Shown here piece by piece: positions 37,701 through 52,000 of a stretch of DNA of 64,000 bases (positions are counted from its first letter, which is position 1; the number at the start of each line of letters is the position of its first letter). The stretch spans positions 21,148,963 through 21,212,962 of the forward strand of contig NC_057792.1 of the NCBI RefSeq assembly GCF_014905175.1, in the 5' to 3' direction. The notes below the pieces were generated by a model that saw only the letters and a program-made list of their open reading frames with translations, had not been told where the DNA came from and did no database searches. Position numbers and translations under genes: made by a program. This DNA comes from Aphidius gifuensis (taxonomy: Eukaryota > Arthropoda > Insecta > Hymenoptera > Braconidae).

Positions 37701-40700
37701 TTGGTAATATCGCGGATATTTTCTCTTGTGCGTTGAATTTTTTTTAATGGCATAGAAAGATAATGGCACACTTTGTTTTCTTACAAATATATATACTACC
37801 AAATTACGTTTTTCTTCATTCAGCTATATCACTGTTTTTTTTCTTGAGTCTAATAATTTTTAACCTATTTTACGTTTCTCATGTTATATTCCTCTTCGTT
37901 TTTTTTTTTTCATCTTTTTTTTTCTCTTTATATTTTTTCCACCATCATCCCACCACGCCCTACATTTACTTTTTTCCGATACTTTCGTCCGTTCATTAGC
38001 TGGAAAACGCCGCGTGCAAGAAAAAAATTTCTACAAAAAACAAAATAAAAAAAAAAAAAAGAACTAACGAGTAAAAAAAATTTTGTGGAATCCAAACGAA
38101 CATAGTGAAATAGAGGTCAAAAATACAATTGAAAAAAAAAAATAAATAAAAAAAGTATAATAAAATAATACGTGTACATATATAAAGTTTCAAGTGAATA
38201 CATATATGCACGCCCCTCTCCCTTTCGACCTATGCAATTTGATAATAAAATTTTATACAAAGTTCAAGTTACAGTGGATAAGAAAAACAAAAAAAAAAAA
38301 ATAATAAAAATAGCTACCAACAGACTGAACTCTAACACACATAATAATAAACAAGTTGAAAGTACAGTAGTATGAGCCACTCGAGTGTGAGTTATATGAA
38401 AAAAAAAAAAAAAATAGAAATTAATAAAAAAAAAATAAAAGAAATAAGTGAGGGTAAAAAAATTACACTTGGGACATTTAAAATAAAAAAAAGCAAAGTT
38501 TTTTTTATTATTTTCTGTATGTGTGAACAGTGTGCCTAATTAGTCTCCAGTCAATCGTTAGTTTTATCGGTTTGTTTTTAAAAAAAGAGAATAAAAATGA
38601 AAAATTTAAAAGAAATAAAAAATAAATGAACGAGAAACGAGCAATGACGAGAGTCAAGTGTAGAAAGAGAAAGAGAGAGTTGACTTTTCTCTTATTTAAC
38701 ATTAGTTGACTGGGTTCCCTTGAATATTTTTCCCAAGAGGCCGATGACAAAAAGGATTGGCTGAGAAGCAGAAATATCAAATAGAAAAAAAAAAAAAAAA
38801 AAAAGAGGGACAAGAGGGAGAATTTAAGGGAGAGTTGAATTTTTACTCCCTTGATACTTGCCTTCATCGACTCGTACAACTTTTTTAACCGCAAATTAAG
38901 TACAACCACAAATTAACTAGAATCCATAGAGAGTTTTAATATGAAAATTGACGCAAAGTTTTTAACTTACTAGTAAATCGTTAATTGCCAAGTAAATGTA
39001 TACATAATTTTATAAAATATATATTTTCAAAGAGGATGGTAAATTTACTGCATCAACATCGAAAAACTTTTGGCACTCTTTTATAAAAAAACGAAAAAAA
39101 AAAACAATTTTTCCCGTTAAATTATATTTCACGGGATGATATATAATAAAATTTATTTTTTGAATTTTTTTTTTCTCTTTTAACTGAGAAAAAAAAATTC
39201 TTTAAAGTTTTCTTTTTTACTTTTTTTTTTTTTGCTTTAGTCATTTTTGATTTGCAAGTATATACATATACATATATATGTGTATTCACATGTAAAGCAG
39301 CAGTCAGTAGAAAAGCCGAGTAATGAAAGAAGGCTGTGCTATTTTTCTTGCTACGAAAACCACACTTTTGCAACATACTTTCCCGCAGTTCCTGTCGGTG
39401 AAAACTAAAAGCATCGCACGAGTGATTTGCTTTTTGGCAAGCCCAAGTGCATCTTTCTCTTACTCTTTACCATTTTTATTATTATATTTTTAAACCCTTT
39501 CTTTTTTTGACTATTTACTATTTACTATTATTATTATTTTTCTATGTATACATATATTTTGGCTCTCTTTGGGGAAAAGATACAAGGCGTCTACTGGTCG
39601 CATGTAAAAATATTTATATAATTCAAAGTTGCAATTTCAAATCGAACAGATAAGAATGAAAGAAGGATAAATAAATAAAGGAAAGAAGAAAAAAAAATAT
39701 GAAAAGAATCGCTGGAAGAATGTAAAATATGGAGTGTGATGTGAAAATGCCTCAAGCTTCGTTTACAATGCTGTGGCACGTATTACGTTAATAAGGTTCG
39801 GACTGGCAGTGGCTTCAGTACGTGACCAGTTATGTGCCCACAATAAAAAAAAAAAAAAAACACCCCTTGTGACTACTTTTCAAAGTTTTCCCACTGTCGA
39901 ACTGCAAACGAACCCATCTACCATAGAGCACTCCTTCGTGACACAAAAAGACAAAAATATCATAAGATAAGAAATGTTAAAAATAAAAAATACAAAGAGT
40001 ATAAATCACAGATAAAATAATAATAATTAACTTGGAATAATAATATAATATCGTTATAAAGAAAATAAATATAAATAAAAAAATAAAAATAAATTCAAGT
40101 GGAGAAAAAATAAAATGAGGTTGTAAAGAAAAAAAAAAATAAATAAAAGTATAATTTCTTTCATCGTAATTGGATAGAGCAGGTCCATCAAGAAAAATTT
40201 CATCTCTTGCACATATCAAGACGAAGAAATCATGGATCGATCACCAAGACCCTCTGGGTATCGACAGCATTTGACGTTAACTCAGTGAAATCGTTTATCT
40301 TCAAGAATCTTAGGGAATGAAATGAAAATAAAAATAGGATAAATAAATTAGATGGTGAAATAAAATGATTTTAACGGGGAGTTATTGATTTATCACTCGA
40401 TCATCATCATCATCATCAACATAATTTATGTGTCTGAATTTAAATTAATTTTTGATCAAACTTACTGACATTTGACATGAATGATGCTCATTAAATAAAA
40501 ATTGATGCATCAGTTTATTTTATTTTTTTTATTTGTTTTTTATTTATTTTTCGTTAAATTGGGGATTGTTCGGAGCTTATAGAGAGTATACATGTATAAA
40601 AGGTGACTTTAAGTACCATGGGGAGAAATTTCTACGTTCGATTAACGAAACGATCGAGGCATGCTATGTGATGAGCTCTGTAATGTCGTTATACGGTCAT

Positions 40701-41640
40701 TCTGAGCTTTAGTATTATCTATGTATAAATGTACATTAAGCTTACTGTATATATATATTTATACAAACATTGCTCGTATCAAACTAACCCAGAACGAATC
40801 AAGTTTTCGGAACCAACCGGAAATATCCAATTGCCGGAATATCAACGCTTCCTTCAATTAACTTTGTTTTATTTTTTTTTTTATTTTTCTATATGTGACT
40901 CAATTTATTTTGACGTTTTAAAACAAACCCAGACATCAATCAAAGTAGCCAATTTAATTGATTCATTTTTTTTTCTCCAGCTAATACATTTAGATGATTG
41001 AAAAATAAAAAAAAAAAATGTCAATATAATTTATTGAATTATTTTTATCAATGATATAAAATTTAATTTAAAAATTTAAATATCAATGGTATATATTACA
41101 AAATTTTATTATTAAAATATGAAATAAATTTGAATATATATTTTCATGTTATTTGAATTTATTATCTAGTAATTTTGAAAAAAAAAAAAAAAAAACTTTT
41201 ATCCGAGATTTAAACTGTTTTAACATAAATTTTAGTTAGTTAAAATCAACATGATAAATATTTACATTTCAATTATCAGATAAAATGAAAATAGATTATC
41301 ATATATTATTATTTAATGTTGGTATAATGAAGGTCTAGTTATGGATACATACGAAAAAATATTTACTCAGTATGATATTTGTCAATATTACCTCGTTTCA
41401 TGATTACATTCAAATCAATCTTTGAAATCGTACTCAATTTATGGATATATATTTTCAATGACAGATGTGAATTATTATTGCATCAAATATTTACCCAATC
41501 ATCAGTCATCAAATAATATATATTTTTTTTTTATAAATAATTAACAATTGTCATTTAATTTATTCTTTTTTTTAAATTATCTCTTAAAAATTATTTATAA
41601 TTTTTTCAACACAAACAGTTTAGCTTTATTTTTGTTGTTG
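34728..41640 (+). other. nAChR intron 2, first part
   Basis: A/T-rich intron with no supported gene. GC-richer, mixed-composition islands lie at about 35030-35180, 36320-36420, 36895-37050, 39760-39940 and 40560-40720. The open frames overlapping them (for example at 36848-37069) show no family similarity I recognise and no splice context. These islands are candidate enhancers of the receptor gene. Confidence 0.65.
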
Positions 41641-41660
41641 AATTTTTTATAAATACGAGC

Positions 41661-41690
41661 ACATTGGCGCGCTACGCGCGCGTGTATCTA
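41661..41690. repeat. GC-rich palindrome flanking the repeat array
   Basis: GCGCG-CTA-CGCGC (core 41668-41680, extended as GGCGCGCTACGCGCGCG) is almost pure G+C in a window that is about three quarters A+T. It lies about 115 bp left of the tandem array; ACGCGCTC (about 43010) lies just right of the array. It may be the end of a mobile element or part of the repeat family. Confidence 0.55.
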
Positions 41691-41779
41691 TACCTTCTAA
41701 AAAGTTCATTGTTCATTGATTTTATAAACACAAGTATTATCATATAAAAAAAAAAAGAATGAATAAATTGACGAAAAAT

Positions 41780-42990
41780 TTTTTTAATTTATTTACACAT
41801 AAATCACACATAATTCACGCGTAATTCTTAGTCTAATAACATCAAGATCTAATAATTAATAAAAAAGTTGTGCTACCTTAATATGTCAGTTTTAAAAAAA
41901 ATATAAAAAATATTTAAAAAAATTTTGTTTTTGAATTATTTCTTCACACATAAAAAACACATAATTCGCACAAAATTTTGAGCCCAATCGCATCGAGATC
42001 TAATAATTATTAAAAAAGTTGTGCTAGCTTAATATGTCAATTTTAAAAAAAAATGTAAAAAATAAAAAAAAAATTTTCTTTCAAATTTATTTCTTCACAC
42101 ATAAAAAACACATAATTCGGACAAAATTTTAAGCCCAATTGCGTCGAGATCCGATGATTATTAAAAAAGTTGTGCTAGCTTAATATGTCAATTTTAAAAA
42201 AAAATATAAAAAATATTTTAAAAAATTTCCTTTCAAATTTATTTCTTCACACATAAAAAACACATAATTCGCACAAAATTTTGAGCCCAATTGCATTAAG
42301 ATCCGATGATTATTAAGAAAGTTGTGCTAGCTTAATATGTCAATTAAAAAAAAAAAAAATATCAAAAATATTTTAAAAAATTTCCTTTCAAATTTATTTC
42401 TTCACACATAAAAAACACATAATTCGCACAAAATTTCAAGCCCAATTGCATCGAGATCCGATGATTATTGAGAAAGTTGTGCTAGCTTAATATGTGAATT
42501 TTTAAAAAAAATGTAAAAAATAAAAAAAAAATTTTCTTTCAAATTTATTTTCTTACACATAAAAAACACATAATTCGCACAAAATTTTGAGCCCAATTGC
42601 ATCGAGATCCGATGATTATTAAAAAAGTTGTGCTAGCTCAATATGTCAATTTTTAAAAAAAATATAAAAAATATTTAAAAAAATTTTCTCTCAAATTCAT
42701 TTCTTCACACATAGAAAACACATAATTCGCACAAAATTTTAAGCCCAATTGCATTAAAATCCACTGATTATTTAAAAAGTTGTGCTAGCTTAATATGTGA
42801 ATTTAAAAAAAAAATATAAAAAATATTTAAAAAAATTTTCTTCCAAATTTATTTCTTCACACATAAAAAACACATAATTCGCACAAAATTTTGAGCCCAA
42901 TTGCATTAAGATCCGATGATTATTAAGAAAGTTGTGCTAGCTTAATATGTCAATTAAAAAAAAAAAAAATATCAAAAATATCAAAAAAAA
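41780..42990. repeat. Tandem array of about 8 copies of a roughly 152-bp repeat
   Basis: The phrase TTCACACATAAAAAACACAT starts near 41943, 42094, 42246, 42401, 42552, 42704 and 42856, preceded by a diverged copy near 41793. Spacings are 150-155 bp. Each unit continues with ATAATTCGCACAAAATTTTG, then a CCCAATTGCAT..GATCC..GATGATTATT block, GTTGTGCTAGCTTAATATGT and an A-rich tail. The units starting at 42246 and 42856 share a long identical block (from about 42268 and 42878) that includes the same variant bases, so blocks of four units were duplicated. No coding frame. It is satellite-like or the internal array of a non-autonomous element. Confidence 0.9.
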
Positions 42991-43019
42991 TTTTGTTTAC
43001 GCGCTCTTTTTTTTTGTTT

Positions 43020-46000
43020 TTTCGTTGCTAACGAAATAAATAAAAAAATAATAGAAAAAGGCAAACAGAAAGAAATTTGTATGAGAGTAAGTGAGAAAAA
43101 AACAATGACCAATCAAATGTCCGGAAGACCGATGATGTTTGTCCTTTTTATATTAGGAGGATTTACTCATTGTTAATAATTTTATTTGGAATAATTTATC
43201 AAATAAAAAATTAGCACTTTACATATTTCAGTAGTACAAGTCAACCAGTGTCAGACTCAATTTGTTATTTTTTTTTTTTTTTTTGTTTAAAAGTATATTT
43301 AGCAAATAAAATAAAAATAATAAATCAAATTGCGTATAATTACAATAATTTTACTTGATGGACAATTAAAAGTGTTTTGTATTGAAACAAATTCAACTAT
43401 CGTTAAAAATTATTAAATTAAATTTAGTTTCGTAATGGTGATTAAATATTATCAAAAGTCTATTATGAGCAGAGCCCTCTTGAATGCAAATGTACCATGT
43501 GAAATATAACGACAATAATGGCCATTGGATATTCTGCAAAGATTAAGAATAAAAAAAAGAAAAAAATTTATTTTTTAAAAAATAAAAAAATCATTTAAAA
43601 TTCTTGCTGAAGATGATATGCAAAATCAAGTGGTAAAACCCGTTCAGAATAAAAACCAGTTTAGCGTGATAACAATTTATAACCAAAAAAAAAAAAAAAA
43701 TGTTTAATTTAAAATAATAAATAATTTTATTCATAAATAATTGACACATTTCAAAAAAGATAAAAAGGGTTAAATAAAAATTTTGTCGGTATTATTTTGC
43801 AAAACAAAACATTGTGTTGAAATTTATTGATGAACACATCAAAATTACATGACGTTGAATGAAACAAAAAAAACAAAAACAAACAAAAAAGGATAATTAC
43901 TAATCACTGATTAGCATGTTAAAAAAAGGGTTGTTTTGATATTGACAATACGTGGCTCGACATTCATTTTCAATGTCTTTTTTTTTTCGATTTTAATTTT
44001 TTGTTTTCTACTAGTTTTGCCAATACACATAGATACAAATGACTTTGTTGGTACATGTGACAGTAGATGCAGAGGCATGAAAAAGGAAAAAATAAATAAA
44101 AAAAAAAAAGTAAGAGGGCAATAGAGAAGAAGCAAGATCATTGAGCCGTTCCATGCGCCGAGCTTTTTTATATATATGTCACACATTGCCATACTTTTCT
44201 TTGCCTCTTTACTTCCAACAAATACATACACACATACACATTTATAAACAAGCAATTTTTTTTTTTTTTATAAATGTATTTGTGATAGTATGAACATGAA
44301 GCGAGGTTGCTTGCAAGCCGTGACAATTAGCCACGTAAAAAAATAAAAAAAAAAAGCTTGCCTCTTTTTATTCACAGCGCAACGACCGACCCACACACTC
44401 ACACACATGTGTATATTTAACTACAAGCCCTTTTTAACACACTGACATATAAACTCATATCATCAAATCAACGTTACAAGCAAATGGCCAAAGTGCCCCT
44501 GACAGTGTCTTACCTTATGTTTCTCATTATAAAAAAAAAGGTTAATATTAAAACAGAAGAAAAATATATTACAAGAGATGAAAAAAAAACGAAAAAAAAA
44601 ACAAAGAGAGTTATAAGAAATACCAAAAAATGAATATTTTATACTGGAAATGAAAAATAAGGGGAAAAAAAATGTAATAATCTTATTCATCGGTGTCAAG
44701 AAGAAGAAAAATTCCAAGTGAAAATAAAAAATATAGTGATAATCCTGTGGATTTTCTGGTGATAAAATTGCAGGATTAAATTGCCAAGAAAGTCAAGAAA
44801 AGTACTCGATAGCTTGGTGATTCTTTGAATGACTTTTTGTGATCAATAGGTAATGTTGTTTGTGTTGAAAGAAAAAAAAAAAAAAAGAAAAGAAGGGAGA
44901 TAAGTTATAAAAGTGATAAAAAGTTGTTAAACATGAGAAGAAAATTTACCGAGAGAAAGAGAGAGATGCAATTAATGTTAGACGACTTGGAAGATGTATA
45001 ATGTTACATGAAGTATGTTTTTGTATGAAACTATTTGTATATAGAGTTATAGAGAAATAAGACAAGACACGATGTAAAATAAATAGACGTGTGTAAAATG
45101 AAAAGGGGTATGTTTAAAATGTCTCCAGTTAAAATTTTATACATTTAAAACAATAAATTTCATGTCTAAAAAGATTAATAGCCCAAGTATAATTAACGAA
45201 TTCGTAGCTAAATCTTTCTCGACCGCAGGGTTGATAGGAAAATGGGAGGGTTGAGAGAAAGACAAGCGAGTGTTGCTAAAACTTTGTTTTAAACTTGGTG
45301 AAAAACACACAGCAGCTGGACGTTCATTGGCACTTTTTGGCCAGTAAAACAAACCACATTAAGAACAAAAAAAAAAAAAAACAATAATTGCCAAAAGTAT
45401 CTAAAGTCATCAACTATGTTCAAAACAATTTATATATTTCTTTCTTTTTTTTTTTATTGTTTATCAATAAATAGCAGATAAATTTTCAGAAAATATTAGA
45501 TTTTTTTTTTTACGTTATTTTATCTATACAATTTTATATCTTGACGTTTATAAATTGAGAAAAGTATGTGAACATCAATTATCTAGAAAATACCTTGATA
45601 GTTGAGTATACTCCTGCAGTGAAGGGTTGAATATACTTGCACATTGTGTGTAAGTACACATCAAGGCTGTCTAGAAAAAAATCAATTTTAAAAGAAAAAA
45701 ATTAAGAAAAAGGGTCACTTGAAGGGTCGTCACTACAGTTTTTAAATAATGGCAAAAATATTTTTAGTAATTGACAACTTAATTATCTTCTAAAACATAC
45801 TTCATCTTCAATTATTGATTTTTCTATAATTTTATTATTATAACATGAAACAATTTTATATTTTAATGAAAATTGATAGACAATTTGTAAATTTTTTCAA
45901 ATTTAAAAATATACACCTGATAATTAAGAATGAGCAAAAACTCTGCACATAAACTCAACTTTTTTTTGCTTGATGAGATTTTTTTTTCATATGATAACTT

Positions 46001-49000
46001 TGAGTTATCATACATCACCTGCATCAACGTGAAGCGTGTTTATAGAGCAATTCCGGAAAAAAAAAAAAGAAATATATATAACAAAAAAAAAAAGCACAGA
46101 AAATGCGGAAAAGTTTTTCACTTATTTTTTGCCTTGAAAGTGATTCATCCACGTTCATGAGTGGCGATGGTTGCGTCAGAGGGAAGCAAAAAAAAAAAGG
46201 TCGAAATTGACTTTGGTCTGCTATAAAGCTATTACATAAAATATATATAGAGAAAAGCTAAATTGTAGTAAAGCGGTTTTATCCATCAGAATAAGAAAAA
46301 ATAAAAATAACGCAAATAATCTCATGTATTTTATGTAACCTCAAATAATTCGTATTTACATGAAAAAATATATATCTGTTATATATCTTTTTTTTTTATT
46401 CGCTAAATATATATTTTTAAAATTTATATTTATCTATAGGAAAAAATAAAATAAAAAAAATATACGGCTTCAATTGAAGAGATATTTTTTTAGGTCATGG
46501 CTTGAATCCAAAAAAAATCATGATGTAAAAGTCAATGGAATTCAACTTTGACCGAGCGAAAGATGCATTTCTCAATCTGGTTTAGATACTTGATTAAATA
46601 TATAATAATAATAAAAATAAAATATTGATAGCTATGAGTGACATGCCATAAAGAAATGCATGTACGCAAAAAAATAAATAAAACCTTTGGCGCCATGTGA
46701 CTGGGAAAGGTTTATAGAGTGCTTTAAAAAATTGGACAAGATGTGAGAAAAAATATAAACCAAAGTGACGAAAGAGAAATAGACAAACAAGTGCAAAAAG
46801 CAACTTTTGGACTGGACAGATCTAAACGTGCCAATGAAAAAACTGTGTGTGTGTGTTGCTGAAGTATATCCACAAACTTTTACTCACAAGAAATATCCAA
46901 GTTACACAAAATCAAAAAAAAAATAAAATAAAAATAGAGGCACAGGAAGTTAAGTGGAATGAGGTTAAACTTCATTACAAAGTTTTAGCTTAAAAGTGAC
47001 TAGCATTAAGTGTAAGTCAGCAGACTTAAAACAATTTGAAGATTAATTTTTTGAAATCACCAGAAGTAAAAAAAAAAATTCAGCCACACGAAAATCCACC
47101 ACAAAATCCTTTAACAATATTGGTTTTATTTTTTTTTTTTCTCATGTTTTTCTTTCTCTATTTGAAAGTACTAATTAATTACCAAATTAGAAAACCAACT
47201 TTGGGATATTTTCTTTTTTTTTTTATTAGCAACGAGAGTGGCTTTTAAGTGATTTTTTTTCCTTCTTTTTTTCATAGTTGTTTTTTCTTACATAATATCG
47301 TTCTTTTTTCTATTTTTTTTTTCTTCAAACATAGAAGGGAAAATAAAAAATTATTAATTAAGATTGAAAAAAAATAAGATGATGATGATGAGAAGGAGGA
47401 GAAGGAAGAGGAAAAAAATAATGGAAAGATAAAATTAATGTTGTCTAGAAAAAAAAAAAAAAAAAGTCACATGAGAGTTTGAGGAAAAACATATATTCCC
47501 TACTCAATTCACAACGATCCATGACATTCACTGTGTTATCATGTCCTTGGTAACAGAGTGCCTATATATTTGAAAAAAATACATGTCGACAGAAGAATTC
47601 CACAGTGTATTGGATCCATCTGGGACTGACAAATCGAAACTTCGACACATGTAAATTATTATCGTCTCCCAAAGAGACAAAACTTGTGTACATATTATTT
47701 GTTTATTTTTGAAAAAAAAAAAAAAAACAAATAAACAAAATGATAAATAAATATTGACACATCATTGTATTTCAATTTAAAATTTATCTGTTTTTTCCTT
47801 TTGTTGAGTTGAGAAACAATACAAAGTCATGAAAATTTTGATTAATGGTCTGAGCTTTATTTTTTATTTTAAATAATATTAATTACTTGACATAATTAAA
47901 TGAATAAATATATTTTTTTTAAATTGAATTTCAACCCGAGAATATTGACAATGGTATTTGTTGAAAAATTTGATAATAATTTTGATTTTTTATTTAAATA
48001 AAAAATATAAATTTATAGTTAAAAAAGTTTAAATGAAAATAAAACAATGAGTAGAGAGAGCCAGTATGTGACATAATAAAAAAACAATCGGTCACAGTCA
48101 CAACTGGACGTTGAACATGCATCTACTACTTGTCTATTCACATTGCAATCTATCATTCTCTTCCTGAAAATGAGCATACAATATCCTTTTTTAAAACTTT
48201 TTTATTCTTTACCCCCAATCTTTTTCTTTTATATAAACTCTGTGTGTGTATATATTTTATTCCTTTTTTTTATCCATCAAAAATATGAAAGTAATCATTT
48301 TGATATTTTCTCAAATATATTTTTCAATACTCGAAAAGTTTATCCATAATTCTTAAAACTTTTCCATAGAATTTTACTTTTATCTTTTTTTTTTTTAAAT
48401 TAAAATTTATGATTTTACTTTTTTATATATATAATTTTATTATTCAAATTCAATTGCATGTTAAATTATTTAAACAATTGATTATATTTTTAATTAACTC
48501 TGTATATCTTTATTTAATTTTCTCGTTTTTTTTACTTGTTTAATATATAAAAGTTTGAAAACAATATAAATAAATGATACAAAACACGAGTCTCGTTGTT
48601 AGTGTTCACATGTAAAATATACATACATAAATGTAGTCAGTGCACGTATATTAGCCCTTGCACTCTTTACTTTATACCCCCATAGTTGTTCTGTGTGTGA
48701 CATTATGCTACATGTGCACATTGTTCGCTTGTACAATTTACTTGCAGGTGGTGTCTTTGAGCATATGTGTGGAGTGAGCAAAACCAAAATAAAAAATAAC
48801 TAAAGCTAAAAAGACAAATTTTTCTTGAACAATATAAACCAAATAAAATACGTGTGGTATAATAAATACAGCCAAACAAATGCGTTGATGAACCAAAAGA
48901 AAAATTAACTTTCTAATATATGTGTCTGACTATACGTCGAGTATTTCACTTGAAGCTCAAATAAAAATCAAAAATAAAATATATTTGGCATGTCTAATGA

Positions 49001-52000
49001 TTTATTGAATTTGCATATATTGAAAGACACCCTTTGCAAGCTCAATATAATAACAAACAAATAATATATTCGATAAGGGATGGTGTAAGGCTGATGATGA
49101 TAATAATTCTCTTCTATTTCTCATGATGACAATATATACAAGCGTGTATGTGTACTGTCATTGTTCAAATGTCAATGTGCATAAATGTGTGTGTTTAGAT
49201 AAATTGACATAGGGTCATATGGTGAGATTAATTATCTTAAAACATTGAGGGATATAAATTTAACATATGATGGGTCAAGTTAATGTCCTTCCAGCAGTAA
49301 AATTTATAATAATTCAACGATTCAAAGTTCCATCTAGATTCATCTCAAAATTACAAACGTTAGTAAATTTTCGGCGATGATGGTGATGATGACATTCGCA
49401 TTTATACAGTGTCGCGTATTTAGCCTATGATCCTCTGGGATTTTCAGCAATCCAGAGTACTACTGCAAAATCGTTCAAATAATTCCCGAGAGTGATATTC
49501 GTGAAAGCGAATCGTCTTTATACAGTTGCCACCCAGTTCTGCATTTAAAAATGCGATTTTTTTTTTATTATTTTTACCTTCTTTTTCTTGTCGTCTTTGC
49601 TTTTCTATATATATTTTTTTTTATTTTCTTTAAAGACTACCCTTACAATTTACAATCCTCTGAATTTTCTTTTACTTTTTTCTTTTCGTTCGTTTTCTGT
49701 GTATATATGTATATATGATGTCGTTCTCAATTTGTCTCTTGAGATTTACTGGTAATACCTCAAGGATCGTCGAAGGATCGATAAGTTAACCCCAATGATC
49801 TCGACGAGCGGTAATCATTTCGAGTGTAAGACACTGTTGGGGATTGGAAAAGATGGATATCTATATGTATTTTTCAAACTCCATATACGTTCAGCATACA
49901 GTATTATTATTATATATTTTTTTTTATTTTCTATTTTTTACTTTTGCAAACGAGTAGGTCACTCTTATTTTACGATGCATTGCCGTTACAGCAAATACTG
50001 CAAGGGTGAAAATCTAAAGTACCGAAAAACCAATTGAACATTTTACAAAAATGTTCTCTACTTGCTCGTTACCTACAATTTTACCCTTGATAGTTTAGAT
50101 ATATTTTTTTTTCTTTTTTTCACATCGTGTGATCCTTCTTTTTTTTTTGCTCGCTACTTTACTGTACTTTTTTTATTTTTTTTATTTTAATCTAACCACC
50201 GTTTGGGATCGTTAATTTTGCTCGCTCGTCCACGATTCAGCGGTTTTTGTTTCATATATATATGTGAGTTGGAAAATTGGAAGAGAATAAATTTCTGTGT
50301 GTGCAGGTGATTTTGCTAGTGATCCTAAATTTTGATATTGTTCATTGAAGGTTTATACTTAAAAAAAAAAACAAACGATATGTTTGTAACGATTGGGCAT
50401 TTACGAAAATTGATCAATAGCCACATGAATTATATTTTTGGCTCTATCTCTCTTGCACAATAAATCGACAAGCATAAATTTAACTGATGACACTCGGCGT
50501 GCAATGATTTTCACTTCAAAATACACGTGATAAATTTACCCAATATATTGATATTATAAATTTAATAAAAAAATTAATCATTTTTATCGATTTGTATAAA
50601 AATTTAATTAATAAATGTTTTTAAAAAATTTTTTAGATTGAATTTTGGTTTATTCATTGAGGCTTTGATATAAAAATTCATTTCTGGTTAAAATTTTATT
50701 GGTCAGAATTTCAAAAAAGTTCATTCAAAAATGGTTAATATTATATTTTTTTTTCATTAAATACTTTGATTGACTAAATTGCAAAAATACCATCAGCGTA
50801 TTGATGTGAACCTCAATTTTATTATTTTTTTTTTCATTGAAAATAACAGAACGGTCTCGGTTTGATACAGGAATTTAATATATCAACCAAAAACTCAAAT
50901 ATATATACATAAATAATAATTATTGGAACAGACCACACGTGTTTTCATTTAGTGGTTACGATGAAACGACAACTGTCGTTTCTATCAAACAATATTGATT
51001 GAATTTCGAGACCAGATAACGTGATTTTTAATTTTCTCATTATTTAAAAATATAGTTGACATAAATTAAATATATATAAATGTATAAAAGCAATATTGAC
51101 ATTGTTAAATTACAAATGAAAAAAAGATTTTCATTTAATAAAAAAGACAATTTTTCATTTCAACATAAAAATAATAAATAAGAGAATTGTAAATTTGATT
51201 AAATAAACAATTTGCTTTTTACAAGTTTATACAACTGATACTTTCATGGATTCTAAAAATGGATATTAACATTTATTTGTATTTTATTTTTCCATTTTAT
51301 GGCTTTAACCGTTGAAATAAAAGTCAACGATAACAACAATGTAAAATAAAAGTTAAACTTATAAATAAGACAAAAGTTAAAAGTGGTTTTGTGAAAATAT
51401 GAATGAGAAAAGTGATAAAATAAAATGAAAATAACAATGTGCAAGTGAATGAAAGTTGAGAATAAAATTATCAAGAAAATATTCGAAAAATCCTGTACGA
51501 CTTGTCTGACTTAACTAAGGCTAATCTACTTGCAAGCTCTTACCTTATGGAAAATTATTCAATTTTTATTTGCATTTATTTAAAAATCTTGATATTTTTT
51601 TATTTATTTACAAATATTTTTATTGAAAAAAAATCTATATAATAAACTGATTTAAATGAATAAAAAAATCCAAATAAAATAAAAACGTGCGGTAATCGTG
51701 ATATTTCATCGTTGACTAAAATATTCACTGGAAAAAATTTTTGCATATCTGTAGGATAAAAAAACCATTGGAATACGAAAAGTAAAGTTATGAGTGGAAT
51801 TGTAAAGTTGAGCCGAGGTCCATGAGTTATGACCAGTCGTGTGCGGGGATATAACGTCGAGGTAATAATAAAAAGGACCCTGGGAATTTGATAAATTGTA
51901 CCGGAAAAATTCACGTATTGCGTGATATTATTATATTGTCATATCATTTTTTTTTCTTTGAATTTCACCAGAAAAATCAATGAAAAAATCAAAAATATTA

